DNA of 64,000 nt from Cacajao melanocephalus. Its lineage: Eukaryota; Chordata; Mammalia; Primates; Pitheciidae. The notes under the pieces were generated by a model. It did no database searches and was not told the DNA's origin. It saw only the letters and a list, made by a program, of their open reading frames with translations. Shown here piece after piece: positions 26,676-38,810 of this stretch (positions are counted from its first letter, which is position 1; each line of letters starts with the position of its first letter). A program made the position numbers and the translations under genes. Location of the stretch: assembly GCA_963573385.1 (NCBI GenBank), contig CAUYLG010062850.1, positions 33,800 through 97,799 of the forward strand, written 5' to 3'.

Positions 26676-26971
26676 TATTATTTTTTCGAGATGGAGTTTC
26701 CCTCTGTCACCTAGGCTGGAGTGAAGTGGCATGATCTCGGCTCACTGCAACCTCTGCCTCCTGGGTTCAAGCAATTCTCCTGTCTTAGCCTCCCAAGTAG
26801 CTGAGACTACAGGTGCACACCATCATGCCCAGCTAATTTTTTTTCTTTTTAAGTAGAGGCAGGGTTTTACCGTATTGGTCAGGTTACTATTGAACTCCTG
26901 ACCTCAGGTGATCCAGCTGCCTTGACCTCCCAGGGGGCTGGGATTACAGGCGTGAGCAAATGCGCCTGGCT
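26676..26971 (-). repeat. Alu (antisense), first of a tandem pair
   Basis: TTTCGAGATGGAGTTTCCC to GTGAGCAAATGCGCCTGGC. The left flank CTGTTGCTTTTA is repeated to the right of the second Alu. Confidence 0.93.
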
Positions 26972-26983
26972 TCCACTGTTTGT

Positions 26984-27255
26984 TTTTTCACACTGTCGCC
27001 CAGGCTGTAGTGCAGTGACGTGATCTCGGCTCACTGCAATCTCCACTTCCTGGGTTTAAGCAATTCTCCTGCCTCAGCCTCCTGAGTAGCTGGGACTGCA
27101 GGCATGTGCCACCACATCTAGCTAATTTCTTTTTTTTTTTGTTTTGTATTTTTAGTAGAGATGGGGTTTCACCACGTTGGCCAGGGTGGTCTCAATCTCC
27201 TGACCTCGTGATCCGCCCACCTTGGCCTCCCAAAGTACTGGACCATGCCCAGCTG
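26984..27255 (-). repeat. Alu (antisense), second of a tandem pair, truncated both ends
   Basis: Starts at TTTTTTCACACTGTCGCCCAG, lacking the usual GAGACGGAGTCT, and ends CAAAGTACTGGACCATGCCC, lacking the ATTACAGGC segment. The downstream flank is CCACTGTTGCTTTTAA. Confidence 0.9.
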
Positions 27256-27274
27256 CCACTGTTGCTTTTAAGAC

Positions 27275-27882
<608 letters not shown>

Positions 27883-28048
27883 TGAAATTTCTTAGATGTA
27901 CACAAACAGAAACTCTGGCAGAGACACAATATTGATGAACGGACCTGCAGCTATGGTTATCTGGTGGCCCAAGCATACAAACATCCATGGATGTTACTGA
28001 GAACCATAACGGCCTCTCCTTCATGCCCTATGCGTGGTCTGGCTAGCC

Positions 28049-28319
28049 TTGCACTCAAGCTGAGCCTGGCATTTTGTGACTCAAATGCGATCCAGAGAAA
28101 GTGACAGGAAGACACAAAGGGTGAGTGTTGAGTGAATAGGTGTTTGTGAGATTATGCGTTTCTGTGGGTGGATATATTTGAGATTGCGCTCAAGCTGAGC
28201 CTGGCATTTTGTGACTCAAATGTGGTCCAGACCAAGCCACAGAGAAGACACAAAGGGTGAGTGTTGAGTGAATAGGTGTTTGTGAGATTATATGTTTCTG
28301 TGGGTGGACACGTTTGCGA
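28049..28319. repeat. Tandem duplication, two ~135-bp units
   Basis: Unit 1 (28,049-28,183) and unit 2 (28,184-28,319) align end to end with one 1-nt indel and clustered mismatches around 28,090-28,110 versus 28,225-28,247. Shared blocks include CAAGCTGAGCCTGGCATTTT and AAAGGGTGAGTGTTGAGTGA. The units do not resemble Alu, L1 or MIR. Confidence 0.9.
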
Positions 28320-31300
28320 TTTCAGGCTTCCTATTCTCACGCACGCTCCTCTACCGTCAGCATACTCAACTGACCACACCAAGAAAAACACAGCCCTATT
28401 CACTGTCACAGCTGCTCTGGCAGGCGTGGGCTGTTCTAACTGGAGTTTGGGAACTTTGGGCCCTGGGTGTTTTTTCAGCTTTCACCCATCATTTTGAACC
28501 AAGACGAGGGAGGGTTTATGGGGAAAAATGCTGAACACCAGCACAGCAGTACCACACATTGGCTTCTGTGGTCTGAGAACAGCAGCAGGAATTCACGCCG
28601 TGATCGGAGGCTCTTTCCCACCTCGGCAAAGCGCGGGGCTGCTGCTGCCCAGCATGTGAAATCTAAGCCAGGCGCTGACCCACTGCTGGAATGGAAACTC
28701 AAACCTGCACAGCCTCTTGGCTTTGTGGCTCTTTCCTGCTCGTGGCGGCAATCAGAAGTCTGTTTCCAGTTAGAGAGCAGAACCTTGACTGATAAGAGAG
28801 AGGGGAAGAGAATTTCAAAAATCTTCTAGGAAAACCTCCTCCTACAAAGTTAATATGGGGGGGGGGTTTGTGAAGTGAGAACACTAGGGGTCATTTTGGG
28901 GTGGAGAGACACCAGATCACCATGGTGGTGAGTATGGAAATGTCACTGTCACCTACCACCCCATCCCCCTCCGTGAAGAGTGGCATGTCAAAGTATTTGG
29001 CCAGTGAGTCATCAGTAAAATGCTACTTTTTTCATTTTGGAAAAACACTATCACAGCAGGACATTTTGCTATCTGTTCTCCCAAGACATACCGTGGTGGG
29101 GGAGGACCCAACCCCTTAGAAATTAAAGCCATATGCACACCATATTAAAAAAAAATAACCCACCCAGGCCATTCCATTATTGCTGACCATAGGAATTCAG
29201 TATTTATAATTTACATTCTTTCCCATACTTTGCTGTTTTTCAGACGTGAAAAGTAGAGGTTCATGGCCTCACCAGATTGTAAATCACATTCCTGAGGGAA
29301 GAGGGAGCTGCTACAGGGGAGAGAAGTTGCCTTCTAACAGTCGCAGAATGCCTCAAAACATCGGGAAAAGAAGCCGCGTGGAGTATGGGGACCCTGTTCA
29401 AGACCTGGCATCTTAACTCATTTCAGGCCACAGAAACAAAGGGATGTCGAGGCAGGAGTCTGTCTACTCAAAGGACACAAGAGACGTCGAAGGCTGACAC
29501 CAGTTATTCCATCCACAGAGCACGCAACCAGCCAATCACCCCCGGGGAGCCATCTGAAGAGGGCTTGGAGATGTGGCCATCTCTAATCAAGCAAGCACCT
29601 GAGATCGGAGTCTCCTCCCAAGGAGGAGGGGCATAGGTGTGGCAGTCTCCAGGGAACCAGCTCCTTGCCATCCATTTGCAAGCTCTGAGGCGGGTGAGGA
29701 TCCATGGGGCTGTGGTCTGCTGATGCGAATTAGACGTGTGCACAAGAATCAAGTGGAAGAGCCCGGCACAGAGCCTCAGGCTGTTGCTCTGGTGGCCCCC
29801 GGCCCCCTCCTGGCTGTGTGTTCCGTGTACAAGCTTGTGTTATTGTGGCTGCTGGGAGGATTCAGGCACGAGAGGGAAGGAGTGTGGAGAGCCCCACACA
29901 GGGTGTTTTGAAGGCTCCAGTTCTCCGAATGCGTCTGTCTGGAAGTCATGTTAGCAGTGGCCCTGGTGAACTCTTATTCCCCTGCTCCTGGTCTGGATTT
30001 CATCCACTGTAAGAGAGGTAGAGGATCCCTAACATTCTGAAAGCTGGAGATCATTCTTAAGCCTTTCCCACGCTGCACCCATAAAATACCTAATCAGTCC
30101 ATGACGTATGCAGTTGGATAGAGGAGAATGAGCCCAAACAGCCCTTTGTCGGGCGGGTGGGAACAGTCAGGTTTACAGCCCAGATTTCCAGTATGAACTA
30201 TTACATAAACCTTGCCTGCAATTTGACTCTGTAATTAAAGCAATTGTGTGTATACTTCAGACACGAAAATGAAGTATTTTGGTTTTTTAGTCTCAAATGT
30301 TAGAAAACCAATTTTCTTTTAAAGGCAGACACACTTTATTTCCTGTGGCTTATAAAGCCTTTACTCAGCATCCAGAAAGGGGCCACACCCTATGCTGGAA
30401 CACCAGGCTCTGACACCCCAAGATGACTGCTCTGTGGGGCAGGAGGTCGCAGCTCGGAGCAAACCTTCCTGCCACCACAGGGCATTGTTGGTGCCCACAG
30501 TTTGCAGACCCTCGGCAGGGTGATGTCTTGAGCATTCCAGTAACAAAGAAAAACCAGCAATTAACTCCTGGGCACAAGAAGTAAAAGCGTTGAGCCCAGA
30601 TCACTTAAAGAGGCTGGGTGGTTGGTTGCATCCGCTGTGAAAGCAAAACCCTTGGGTAAATTCTATGATCTGAATGATGTTACTGTCCTCACTGGGGTTA
30701 CGAGAGGGGAAAGGATTTGCCAACGCCCTTCTCCACTCTGCTCCAAGAGGACAATGCTGAGGCTTAGGAGCCAGGGGTGCAGGCAAGAAGCTTGTTGTTA
30801 CCCACCTCCCCACCAGGTGTACTGAATATAGAGCTAGAGACCAGGTTTCAACGTGGTGTATCGGAGAATCCCGAGGGATAAATTCAGCTTAGCCCTGTGA
30901 GGCCGTGGAAGTACCTGGACCTGTTGCAAACCCTTGAACGCGGTTAGACTGTGACAACAAATATCTTCTTGCAGGACAAGCAGCTTCAAAATTCCACCTA
31001 ACAGCAGGAAAGGGAATATCAGAGTAGACGAAGTCACAGATGAACTTTCTGAAATGGACTAAAGGCATTTTTTAGTAAACATGGAAGAAAAGGAAGATTT
31101 TTACAATTCAGCATTCCTACAAACTAAAAAAAAAAAAAAAATCACATCCAGCTGTCTTTCCTCTTCTTTTGTAGATATCAATGAAATAATTCCTTTAAAT
31201 TCACAGAAGAGAGCAAAATTAAAAAGCCGTATTTATTTAATGCATCAAATACCAAAGTTCAATTAAAGAAATGATTGCAATCTTCACCTGAGATAGTCCC

Positions 31301-31507
31301 AGCATCAGGTTAGAATGAAGTGTGGTAAGGGGAAATGTTGCGAGAACCTCTACGGCACGGCAACACGACCGCGGCCCACCAGCCTCAGCCATTGCTGATA
31401 CTGACCCCTGCAAAGAACCAAATCTCTAATCAATCCTGGGAATGTGCACACGCAGAGGCGCATTATGTAATGGAACACTGAGAGACAGATGTCTTAGCTC
31501 TCCTTAC
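28320..31507. other. Intergenic unique block, no gene recognised
   Basis: Mostly single-copy sequence including a G run of 10 near 28,857 and an AT-rich stretch 30,150-30,350 (CTGTAATTAAAGCAATTG) that could be a conserved element. A 15-A tract lies near 31,127. Short frames are dispersed on both strands. Confidence 0.45.
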
Positions 31508-31813
31508 AGTCATTTTTTTAATTATTATTTTTGAGATGGAGTCTCGTTCTGTCACCCAGGCTAGAGTGCAGTGGCGCGATCTTGACTCACTGGAACCTCC
31601 GCCTTCCAGGTTCAAGCAACTCTTCTGTCTCAATCTCCCAAGTGTCGAGACTACAGGTGCTTGCCACCACGCCCAGCTAATTTCTGTATTTTCAGTAGAG
31701 ACAAGCTTTCACCATATTGGTCAGGCTGGTCTTGAACTCCTGACCTAAAGCAATCCACCCACTTCGGGTTCCCAAAGTGCTGGGATTACAGGCAGGAGCC
31801 ACCGCACCTGGCC
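31508..31813 (-). repeat. Alu (antisense)
   Basis: TTTTTGAGATGGAGTCTCG to GAGCCACCGCACCTGGCC, flanked by the target-site duplication AGCTCTCCTTACA on both sides. Confidence 0.95.
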
Positions 31814-31986
31814 AGCTCTCCTTACATCTTGGTTTCAATCCTGTAAGTGGGAAATGGTATGGAGCACTGTATAGTCTACTGTGGGATTTCTAGTTGTCAT
31901 AACAATAAGAACCATACAAACGGCGCCCACCTGGCAAACAACAGGGTGGGCCCAGGAACTCTGCAGCAGTCACTGAGCACATTCCA

Positions 31987-32045
31987 GTGGATGTTAACTC
32001 CCCGCCCCGTATTTAAAGAGCGTGGATGTTAACTCCCCATCCCGC
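31987..32045. repeat. Short direct repeat, 23 bp, period 35
   Basis: GTGGATGTTAACTCCCC followed by (GC/AT)CCCG occurs at 31,987 and again at 32,022. The two copies differ at two bases. Confidence 0.7.
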
Positions 32046-34079
32046 ACTGTAAGGCCTAGCTTCAGTCTGGCTGCCTATTGTTACATTTTTTCTTCCCCAC
32101 TTGGCCTTTAGCCTCCCCTTCTGTGTCCAACCTCCTCCACTTCTCAGTGACCCTGAGGGCCTCTGTAAGTGCAGGATTCTACCTGAAACCCTCCCAATTC
32201 CAAAGGGCGGACCTTGGCATAACAAGGCAACACTCCAGGGTGCTACACAGTGGCTTCTGAGGGAAGACCAAGAAGGCTTAACCTGTGGTATATGGTAGCA
32301 AATTTTATTTTCTCCTGGGTGAGTACCTTAGGAGCTTACCGTAGAAGCAGAGTCCTAGTGAAGATAAGACTGGCATTTATAGGACGTCTTGTATCATCAA
32401 AATGCTTAACATGTCCATGAAACATCCTAGCATTGCTGTGAGAACGGTGTGGCCAAGGTTTCTATGAATGGTGAAAACAGATGCAAGAAATGTGGGAAGT
32501 AGCTTTGGGAAGACCAAGAATGAGAAAAGGGAAAAGAACCTAACACTGAATGCAATACTACTTAAGGAGAAAAATACAGAAACCATTCTTCATGCTTGAG
32601 GTCCAAAACAATGTTGTCTCTTAGGAGGGCAGTTTGCAAACAGAGAACATGAGATAATTTAAATCAAATCATTTCAGATCTTGAATGATGATTCTGAAAG
32701 CATTCGATTTCGATCCATGTGAGGTCTATTTCCATAGAAACAGTGAAAAAAGTAGGCCAGGCCCAGCAGTATGGTTTCTAAAAGGAATGGCAGCTGTAGT
32801 TCTGGCCAGCCATGGAAAGCACTGGTTTTGTAACTACTATAGTAAAGGGCTCCTACTGAAAGGGGAAAAAAAAGTTTCAACTCAAAGAAAGGGCATGGAA
32901 AGTATCTGAGGACTTTCCTTGCTATTTCTAACAGAGCCAGGGAGAAAAAATCGTCTCATGTGCGCCCTGCTCTTCACACATGCCACAGTAAAGTTGAATT
33001 CGCCACCTGCGAAACAGCTGCCTCCTGTGGGCTGGCCTTGGAGGAAGAACACGTGCTCCATCAGTTGGGCCGAGGCTGCAGTCAGAGGAATGTGAAAGTG
33101 TCAGGCCCAGCTCTCCCAGAAATGTGAACCCGGAAACAGGCACCCCAGGCCTCTCCCGGAAATGAACCCGGAAACACTCAGTGAGGCACCCCAGGCCTCT
33201 CCTGGAAATGAACCTGGAAACACTCAGGCACCACAGGCACAAGAAAGAAGAGACAGGTGTCCAGTGGGCACAAGTATGTCATGCTTAGAAAAGCAGAACG
33301 CAAGATGAAACATACTTATTTATTTGCAAAGTAAGATGTTTAAATTGTACCTGTGTGTAAAAAAGTCCTCTTTGATGGGTTATAAAAGTACAGGCAGGTT
33401 TTATAAAACACACACTATGCCTCTCTTCCATCCTTTTGTGGGAAGCAGGCGGATGCCGGCTGGACGACATTTGAGAGCTCGGAGCTGAGCCCATCACGGA
33501 CAAAACCCTCACCTGCCAAGTGAGCAGAGCCACCACTGAGGCTTCTCCGCTCCCGCAGAACCTACTATTGAGTCCTGGACCCCCAGAGCGCAGGATGTGA
33601 CCCTGGCTGTGCAGGATTCATTCAACCCGTTCCCCTTGGAACTCTTTTGCAGAAGAAGAAAAACATGACACTTCTATGGTTAAAGATTTCCTTAAAGGAA
33701 GAAGAGACATCGGAACGAACCTTTGTGCTCTGTGAAATGAGGGAACAAAAGGATTACTTTCAGTGAGTTGATATCTATAAGCTAATCAACTGAATACTGA
33801 CCTCTTGTTAGAGGAAAAAAAAAATCCAACTTGGAAACCATTACCGCAGGAAAAAACAATGACTATATTGTTCATTTCCTGTTGGTCACTTGGGAAGTCT
33901 AAGAAGCAGGACATGTATGGTCGTAAGCCCTTTAAAATACGTATCTTTTCTTTTTTCTTTTATCTAAAACACATACATATTATCCTAAAGTCACTCAAAA
34001 AACACACTGACTGCTTACAGGCAATGGAAGATACCAATAAGATGCAAGAAAAATGAACATTTTACAGACAGACCTTTGA
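32046..34079. other. Intergenic region just downstream of PTDSS1
   Basis: Unique sequence apart from the minisatellite at 33,111-33,240. The 104-aa minus-strand frame 33,242-32,928 is a translation of that minisatellite, not a gene. PTDSS1 transcription should terminate here. Confidence 0.5.
33111..33240. repeat. Minisatellite, three 40-46-bp units
   Basis: Units at 33,111-33,150, 33,151-33,196 and 33,197-33,240 share CTCTCC(C/T)(A/G)GAAATG, GAACC(C/T)GGAAACA and GGCACCCCAGGC. The second and third carry an ACTCAG(TGAG) insertion. Confidence 0.85.
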
Positions 34080-35046
34080 CAGGCTTTAACGTGAATCATT
34101 TTATTTAAAACAGGGATCCATCAGAGGTGGTGAACTATCAGGGTCAAGGTTCTAGAGCATGGCACAGATGAAAGGTAACGCTCACCAGCACCTCACATGG
34201 GACTCAGTGACAAGGTCGGCAACACCCCATGGAAGGAGAACAAACCCGATGTAAAAGGCACCTGGCTGGGGAGAAGCTGTGGTGTCCACTGCCTCTCTAG
34301 CAGGTTTGCTTTTGTGCATGGAGGGTTAAGTCTGGGTGAATCACATTGGGAAGGGAATAATTGGAAGCAAGGCTCCTAGGCAGGCAGCTACCCTCTCCTG
34401 ACCGGTGTACACTCGCCATGTGGTGGAAGGTCTTAAAGGAGATTGAGGTTACCTAACAGAAAGGCAATACCTCTCTCCTTTCTTCACTCTAGCAGGAAGG
34501 GGAACCCTTCCCCCAAAGTCAATTTCAGCAGCGGCTTCTAAAGGTTGTTAAAAAGTATCCTAACTTAAAAACACAGTAACAAAATAAAAGACAGAAAAGT
34601 GGCCTGAAATTAAATCAATCAATGGGATGGCAGATTCATAAAAATAAAAACTGGTGACCAGTCCATTAACCGTCGGGTTAATGCCTTGTCTGAAGGAAGA
34701 TGTTGACGCTGCATCCACCATACAGCAAGCGCGGAGCTGCTCTTGGCAACTGTGAGTGAATAGCTACCGTTTCCCTCCGGCACACCGCACTGCCACCGGT
34801 GACCGCGTGCCAAGTGCTGAAGTGAGAACAGACCCCACGTTGGCGAAGGCCCCCAGGCGATGATCTGCCTGACACGGCCAGGTCTGTGGGAAACAAGACT
34901 TATGATCTCAAATAATGACTCCCAAGTGCCCTCGCCCCTTCCTGCTTGCCCTGTGTGCCCTGACCTCCTCACAGGGAGGTCCAGATGAGTTCCGTTTCCC
35001 TCTCGGTTCTAGGCACTCTGGAACGTCTTTGATTAACCAGGGTCTT
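34080..35046 (-). other. PTDSS1: PTDSS1 3' untranslated region
   Basis: The sequence between the stop codon and the AATAAA signal is unique, free of Alu insertions and about 970 nt long. This fits a transcript of roughly 2.5 kb if the coding region is 1,422 nt. Open frames on either strand here (for example 34,619-34,972) show no family similarity and are taken as chance. The exact cleavage point is inferred. Confidence 0.8.
34100..34105 (-). promoter_or_regulatory. PTDSS1: Polyadenylation signal AATAAA of PTDSS1
   Basis: The plus strand reads TTTATT, so the minus strand carries AATAAA, about 940 nt after the stop codon and followed by a CACGTTAAAGCC stretch with GT-containing sequence downstream. 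Cleavage is expected 10-25 nt further, near 34,080. Confidence 0.75.
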
Positions 35047-35169
<123 letters not shown>

Positions 35170-35990
35170 TCAGAACACCGTCAGCCTGGGATCCAGAGGT
35201 TGGTGGCTGTCCCTTTCCACACCACCCTAGGCTTGCAGGGGAACAGGATTTTCCCTGATACGTGCTCTCCCCCTAGTGGCCTCATTGATAAATGAAGGCG
35301 AGGCTCTCGAAGTCAAAACTAGTACTGAAGGAGCCCAAGCCGTGGCATGAGGTTCAAGGCAACAGCCCCCCAAAGTCTGGGTGGTTCCTGAAGCGCATGT
35401 ACATCTGCCCTATGCATGATGAACATGGTCATGATGGTGAGGACCAGAGTGAGAGCACAAGTGAAACAGAAGCCCAAACGACAGACAATTAGAACACACA
35501 CCACGTGATGCCCATCCTGCCCTTGCAACCAAGGGTTCCCTCCCTTCACTTGCTCCACACCACTGTCTAAACCCCACATTGGGAAATGTTCTTGATACTA
35601 TAAAATCAGAGCTATTTCATGCCCTCTACCACTTGCTCTGGAGAACATCTTTACAAGTAACCAGGCCCCTGCCCACCATGGAGGGCACTGGGCAGCCTCT
35701 GCTGTCCAGCTGAGCCTGTGTTCAGCCCCTGCCTGGTTTAGCAGTCAAGCCAAAGGGTTCTCTGCCCCAGGGCTCTGATCCAGCCCAACAGGAAATCTCC
35801 ACCAAAGACAGCCAACAACAAAAAAAAGTTGCCAGAGTTACTGTCTCCACTGTAAGTAGCATTTGGCTTAGACTAAGCGATCCCCCGCTAGGAGGACTTC
35901 TGATTTTTCTTTTTCTTTTTTTTTTTTTCATTATTGCATCTAGTAAATACATCTCTGCTACTGCTTAATTCTTTTTAGGGGAGAATCTGT

Positions 35991-36050
35991 AAGTGTCAAG
36001 GTTGTGTGTAAGGGGACGGTAAGTGTCAAGGTTGTGTGTAAGGGGACGGT
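35991..36050. repeat. Perfect tandem repeat, 2 x 30 bp, PTDSS1 intron 12
   Basis: The unit beginning AAGTGTCAAGGTTGTGTG and ending AGGGGACGGT is repeated exactly, 35,991-36,020 and 36,021-36,050, with no mismatch. It contains no known repeat family. Confidence 0.95.
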
Positions 36051-36583
36051 TCTAAACAAAATATCTGGGGAGTCCTTCTGCCCCTCTCTATCAGATTTCA
36101 CAACGGCTCGCTCACTGATCAACTCCTTGGTTCAGGAGAAACTTTCCCAAAAAGGGCGGCCAGCAACTCAGCAGAGTGCATGCTAGTGTCTCCCCAGGGA
36201 GATCTTTGATGCGCCTGATGCCAAAAGAACTTAGGAGAATGATTGCAGCAGAGCGCTTTCTTCTCTGCCCGTTTCTCTGAGCAATTCTGTGAGCTCAATT
36301 TCAGACTTGAGTGTATGCGATTTTCTTTCCTCAGCCAAGCTTTCCAATCAGCTTATGAGAATTGACATGGAATTACTGTCCAATGAAGTCATCCCGATGT
36401 CATTATTCTACAAGTCTAATTCTTTGAAATAACCAGGTGGCCCCAAATCTTCCCAAAGTGATCCTTAGAGGCCAATGGAGGCCACCTAACTGCACTGAAA
36501 TTGCTTACACTGCCCTGCCTCTTGAATAAATGCCATTAAAACCATCCCGTTCTTTTGAAAGGCTTTTCCTCCTGATACACAAT

Positions 36584-36889
36584 TCTTTTTTTTTTTTTTT
36601 TTTTTTTTTTCTGAGACCGGTTCTTGCGGGCTTCCAGGTAGGAGTACAGTGGTGCAATCGTAGCTCACTGCAGCCTCCAACTCCCAGGCTCAAGTGACCC
36701 TCCCATCTCTGACTCCTGAGTAGCTGTAACTGCAGGCATGTGCCACCACACCTGGCCAATTTTTTAGGCTTTTTGTAGAGATAGGTCTTGCTGTGTTGCC
36801 CACGCTGGTCTCAAACACCTGGCCTCAAATGATCCTGCCATGGCCTCCGAAAGTGCTGGGGTTACAGGCGTGAGGCACTGTGCCTGGCC
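36584..36889 (-). repeat. Alu (antisense), intron 12
   Basis: A run of about 27 T, then GAGACCGGTTCTTGCGGGC and ending GAGGCACTGTGCCTGGCC. The target-site duplication is GATACACAATTCTT and GATGTGTAATTCTT. Confidence 0.93.
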
Positions 36890-37078
36890 CGATGTGTAAT
36901 TCTTCCTGTTCACTTATGATGAAAGCCAAGAGGAAGAACGTTCCCATCAGGGTGCTTGAAACGGGGTGGGGCTTGTTACGTTTTCTGCCTCACGAAGGGC
37001 AGAGCTACATGAAGCCTCTTGTTAGAAACCAAGTTTTTCAGGCAGATCCTGTGAGCACTTTGCATGTTTTTCTTTTCC

Positions 37079-37392
<314 letters not shown>

Positions 37393-37506
37393 TAATAAGT
37401 GACAGGAGACATTCGATGGGTAGGTCTGAGACCCTTCAAGGCTTATATCATCTCCACTCAGAGAATAAGTAATAATTCCACATTTCAAAGACCCGGTAAA
37501 ATTTTA

Positions 37507-37599
<93 letters not shown>

Positions 37600-38113
37600 C
37601 TAGGGAGAGAGACAGGCTTAGTGAGGAGCTTCAGGACCTCTCCGGGAGGAGCGGCAGGGGAAAAAGGCGAGCACGCTGCGTCCCTGCCTCTCCCAGGCTG
37701 CGATCATCACTAGTGAGTAGCAGAACCCCCCTGTGCTTCTTTCTTGGCTATAAAATCAAGCTTCTTTCCTCTCCCAGGTGATGTGGAATATACCTTCCAC
37801 AACATGCTTTTAGTTCTTTAGACTGAAGGTGTAAATAAAAGATGAAAGTGTTATTTTTACTTAAAAGAAATTACCATCTACCAGACTACCATCATGTTTT
37901 AAAGCCATTCATGTCTATTTTCTATTTCATCCTCATATCTACTAAATGAAGGTCAGGGCAAGCGTTTGCCTAGGGGTGCCACAGGCTGGAACACAGGCAG
38001 AGGCTGCCACACAGTTCAAGAGCTGGGGAGAAAACCCAGCTTCCAAAGCCAGTCCAGGGCTTTCCCACCACCTTTTTTTTTCTCCAAACATAATGGTTAA
38101 ACCCCTCACAAGA

Positions 38114-38204
38114 CCCATTCACACCAAGCCATCCTGGCTGTCGAGCCTCCATCTCTCCCCTGCATTTTCTGTGGACACCTGGGAACCTGTCATTTCCCTG
38201 GACA
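38114..38204. repeat. 91-bp direct repeat, copy A (intron 11)
   Basis: Aligns without gaps to 38,720-38,810 with 12 mismatches (about 87%). Shared blocks include ACCAAGCCATC, GGACACCTGGG and ACCTGTCATTTCCCTGGACA. Exon 11 lies between the copies. Confidence 0.9.
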
Positions 38205-38414
38205 GATAAAAATACTGACCTACTGAGGAGAGCAGTCCTAAGCAGGGCCAGCAACTGCTAGGAATGACTTGCACACGCTCAGGTTTCTGCAGTGGCAGGC
38301 CTGAAGGCCCGGTCACAGTGCTCGCCTCGCCATATCCTTACAGGCAATTGCTCTGAGCTAACCTGCCGAGCCTGCGCTGATAAATAAAGGCCATCCCTGC
38401 CTCTCCTTCTATAC

Positions 38415-38483
38415 CTTTTCTCGTTGACCACAGTGTTCTGCATACCAAACCATGCCGTACAGACAGAGGAAAGTGGTGAAAGC
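38415..38483 (-). CDS. PTDSS1: PTDSS1 exon 11, residues ~392-414
   Basis: A strong TTTTCTCTTCCAG acceptor precedes GCT TTC ACC ACT, and the exon ends CGA GAA AAG before GTATAG; exactly 69 nt, 23 codons in phase 0 at both ends. The protein reads [20 protein letters not shown] then REK, the end of the last membrane segment and the first basic residues of the cytosolic tail. Because the exon is symmetric, skipping or deletion would keep frame. It sits between two 91-bp direct repeats (38,114-38,204 and 38,720-38,810). A few residues differ from the protein as I remember it. Confidence 0.96.
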
Positions 38484-38719
38484 CTGGAAGAGAAAAAAAA
38501 TGATGTTGCACAAGAAAATTCAATTTCCCAGAACTTCAGGGTTTCAATGGGAATTCATGCAGGACGGCTCAATGCATTTCTGCCATCTGGACACTGGTTA
38601 CAAAATGGCTGGACGTGGCAGCGATAGGACCCCAAGGGGAGAGTGCACACTCAAAGCTTCTGACAACAAAGGTTATGATGAGACCACAGTTACTATTTGT
38701 AAGGGTTTCGCTCTAGAAA

Positions 38720-38810
38720 CCCTTTCATACCAAGCCATCACGGCTGTCAAGCCCCCATCTCTCCTTTTCATTTCCTGAGGACACCTGGGCACCTGTCATT
38801 TCCCTGGACA
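38720..38810. repeat. 91-bp direct repeat, copy B (intron 10)
   Basis: Partner of the copy at 38,114-38,204, in the same orientation, offset 606 bp. Confidence 0.9.

Noticed and set aside
28049..28319. Possible CRISPR-like repeat
   Set aside because: Only two long adjoining units without spacers, in a mammalian genome; simple tandem duplication.
32928..33242. 104-aa frame with internal peptide repeats (CFRVHFRERPGVP)
   Set aside because: It translates the three-unit minisatellite.
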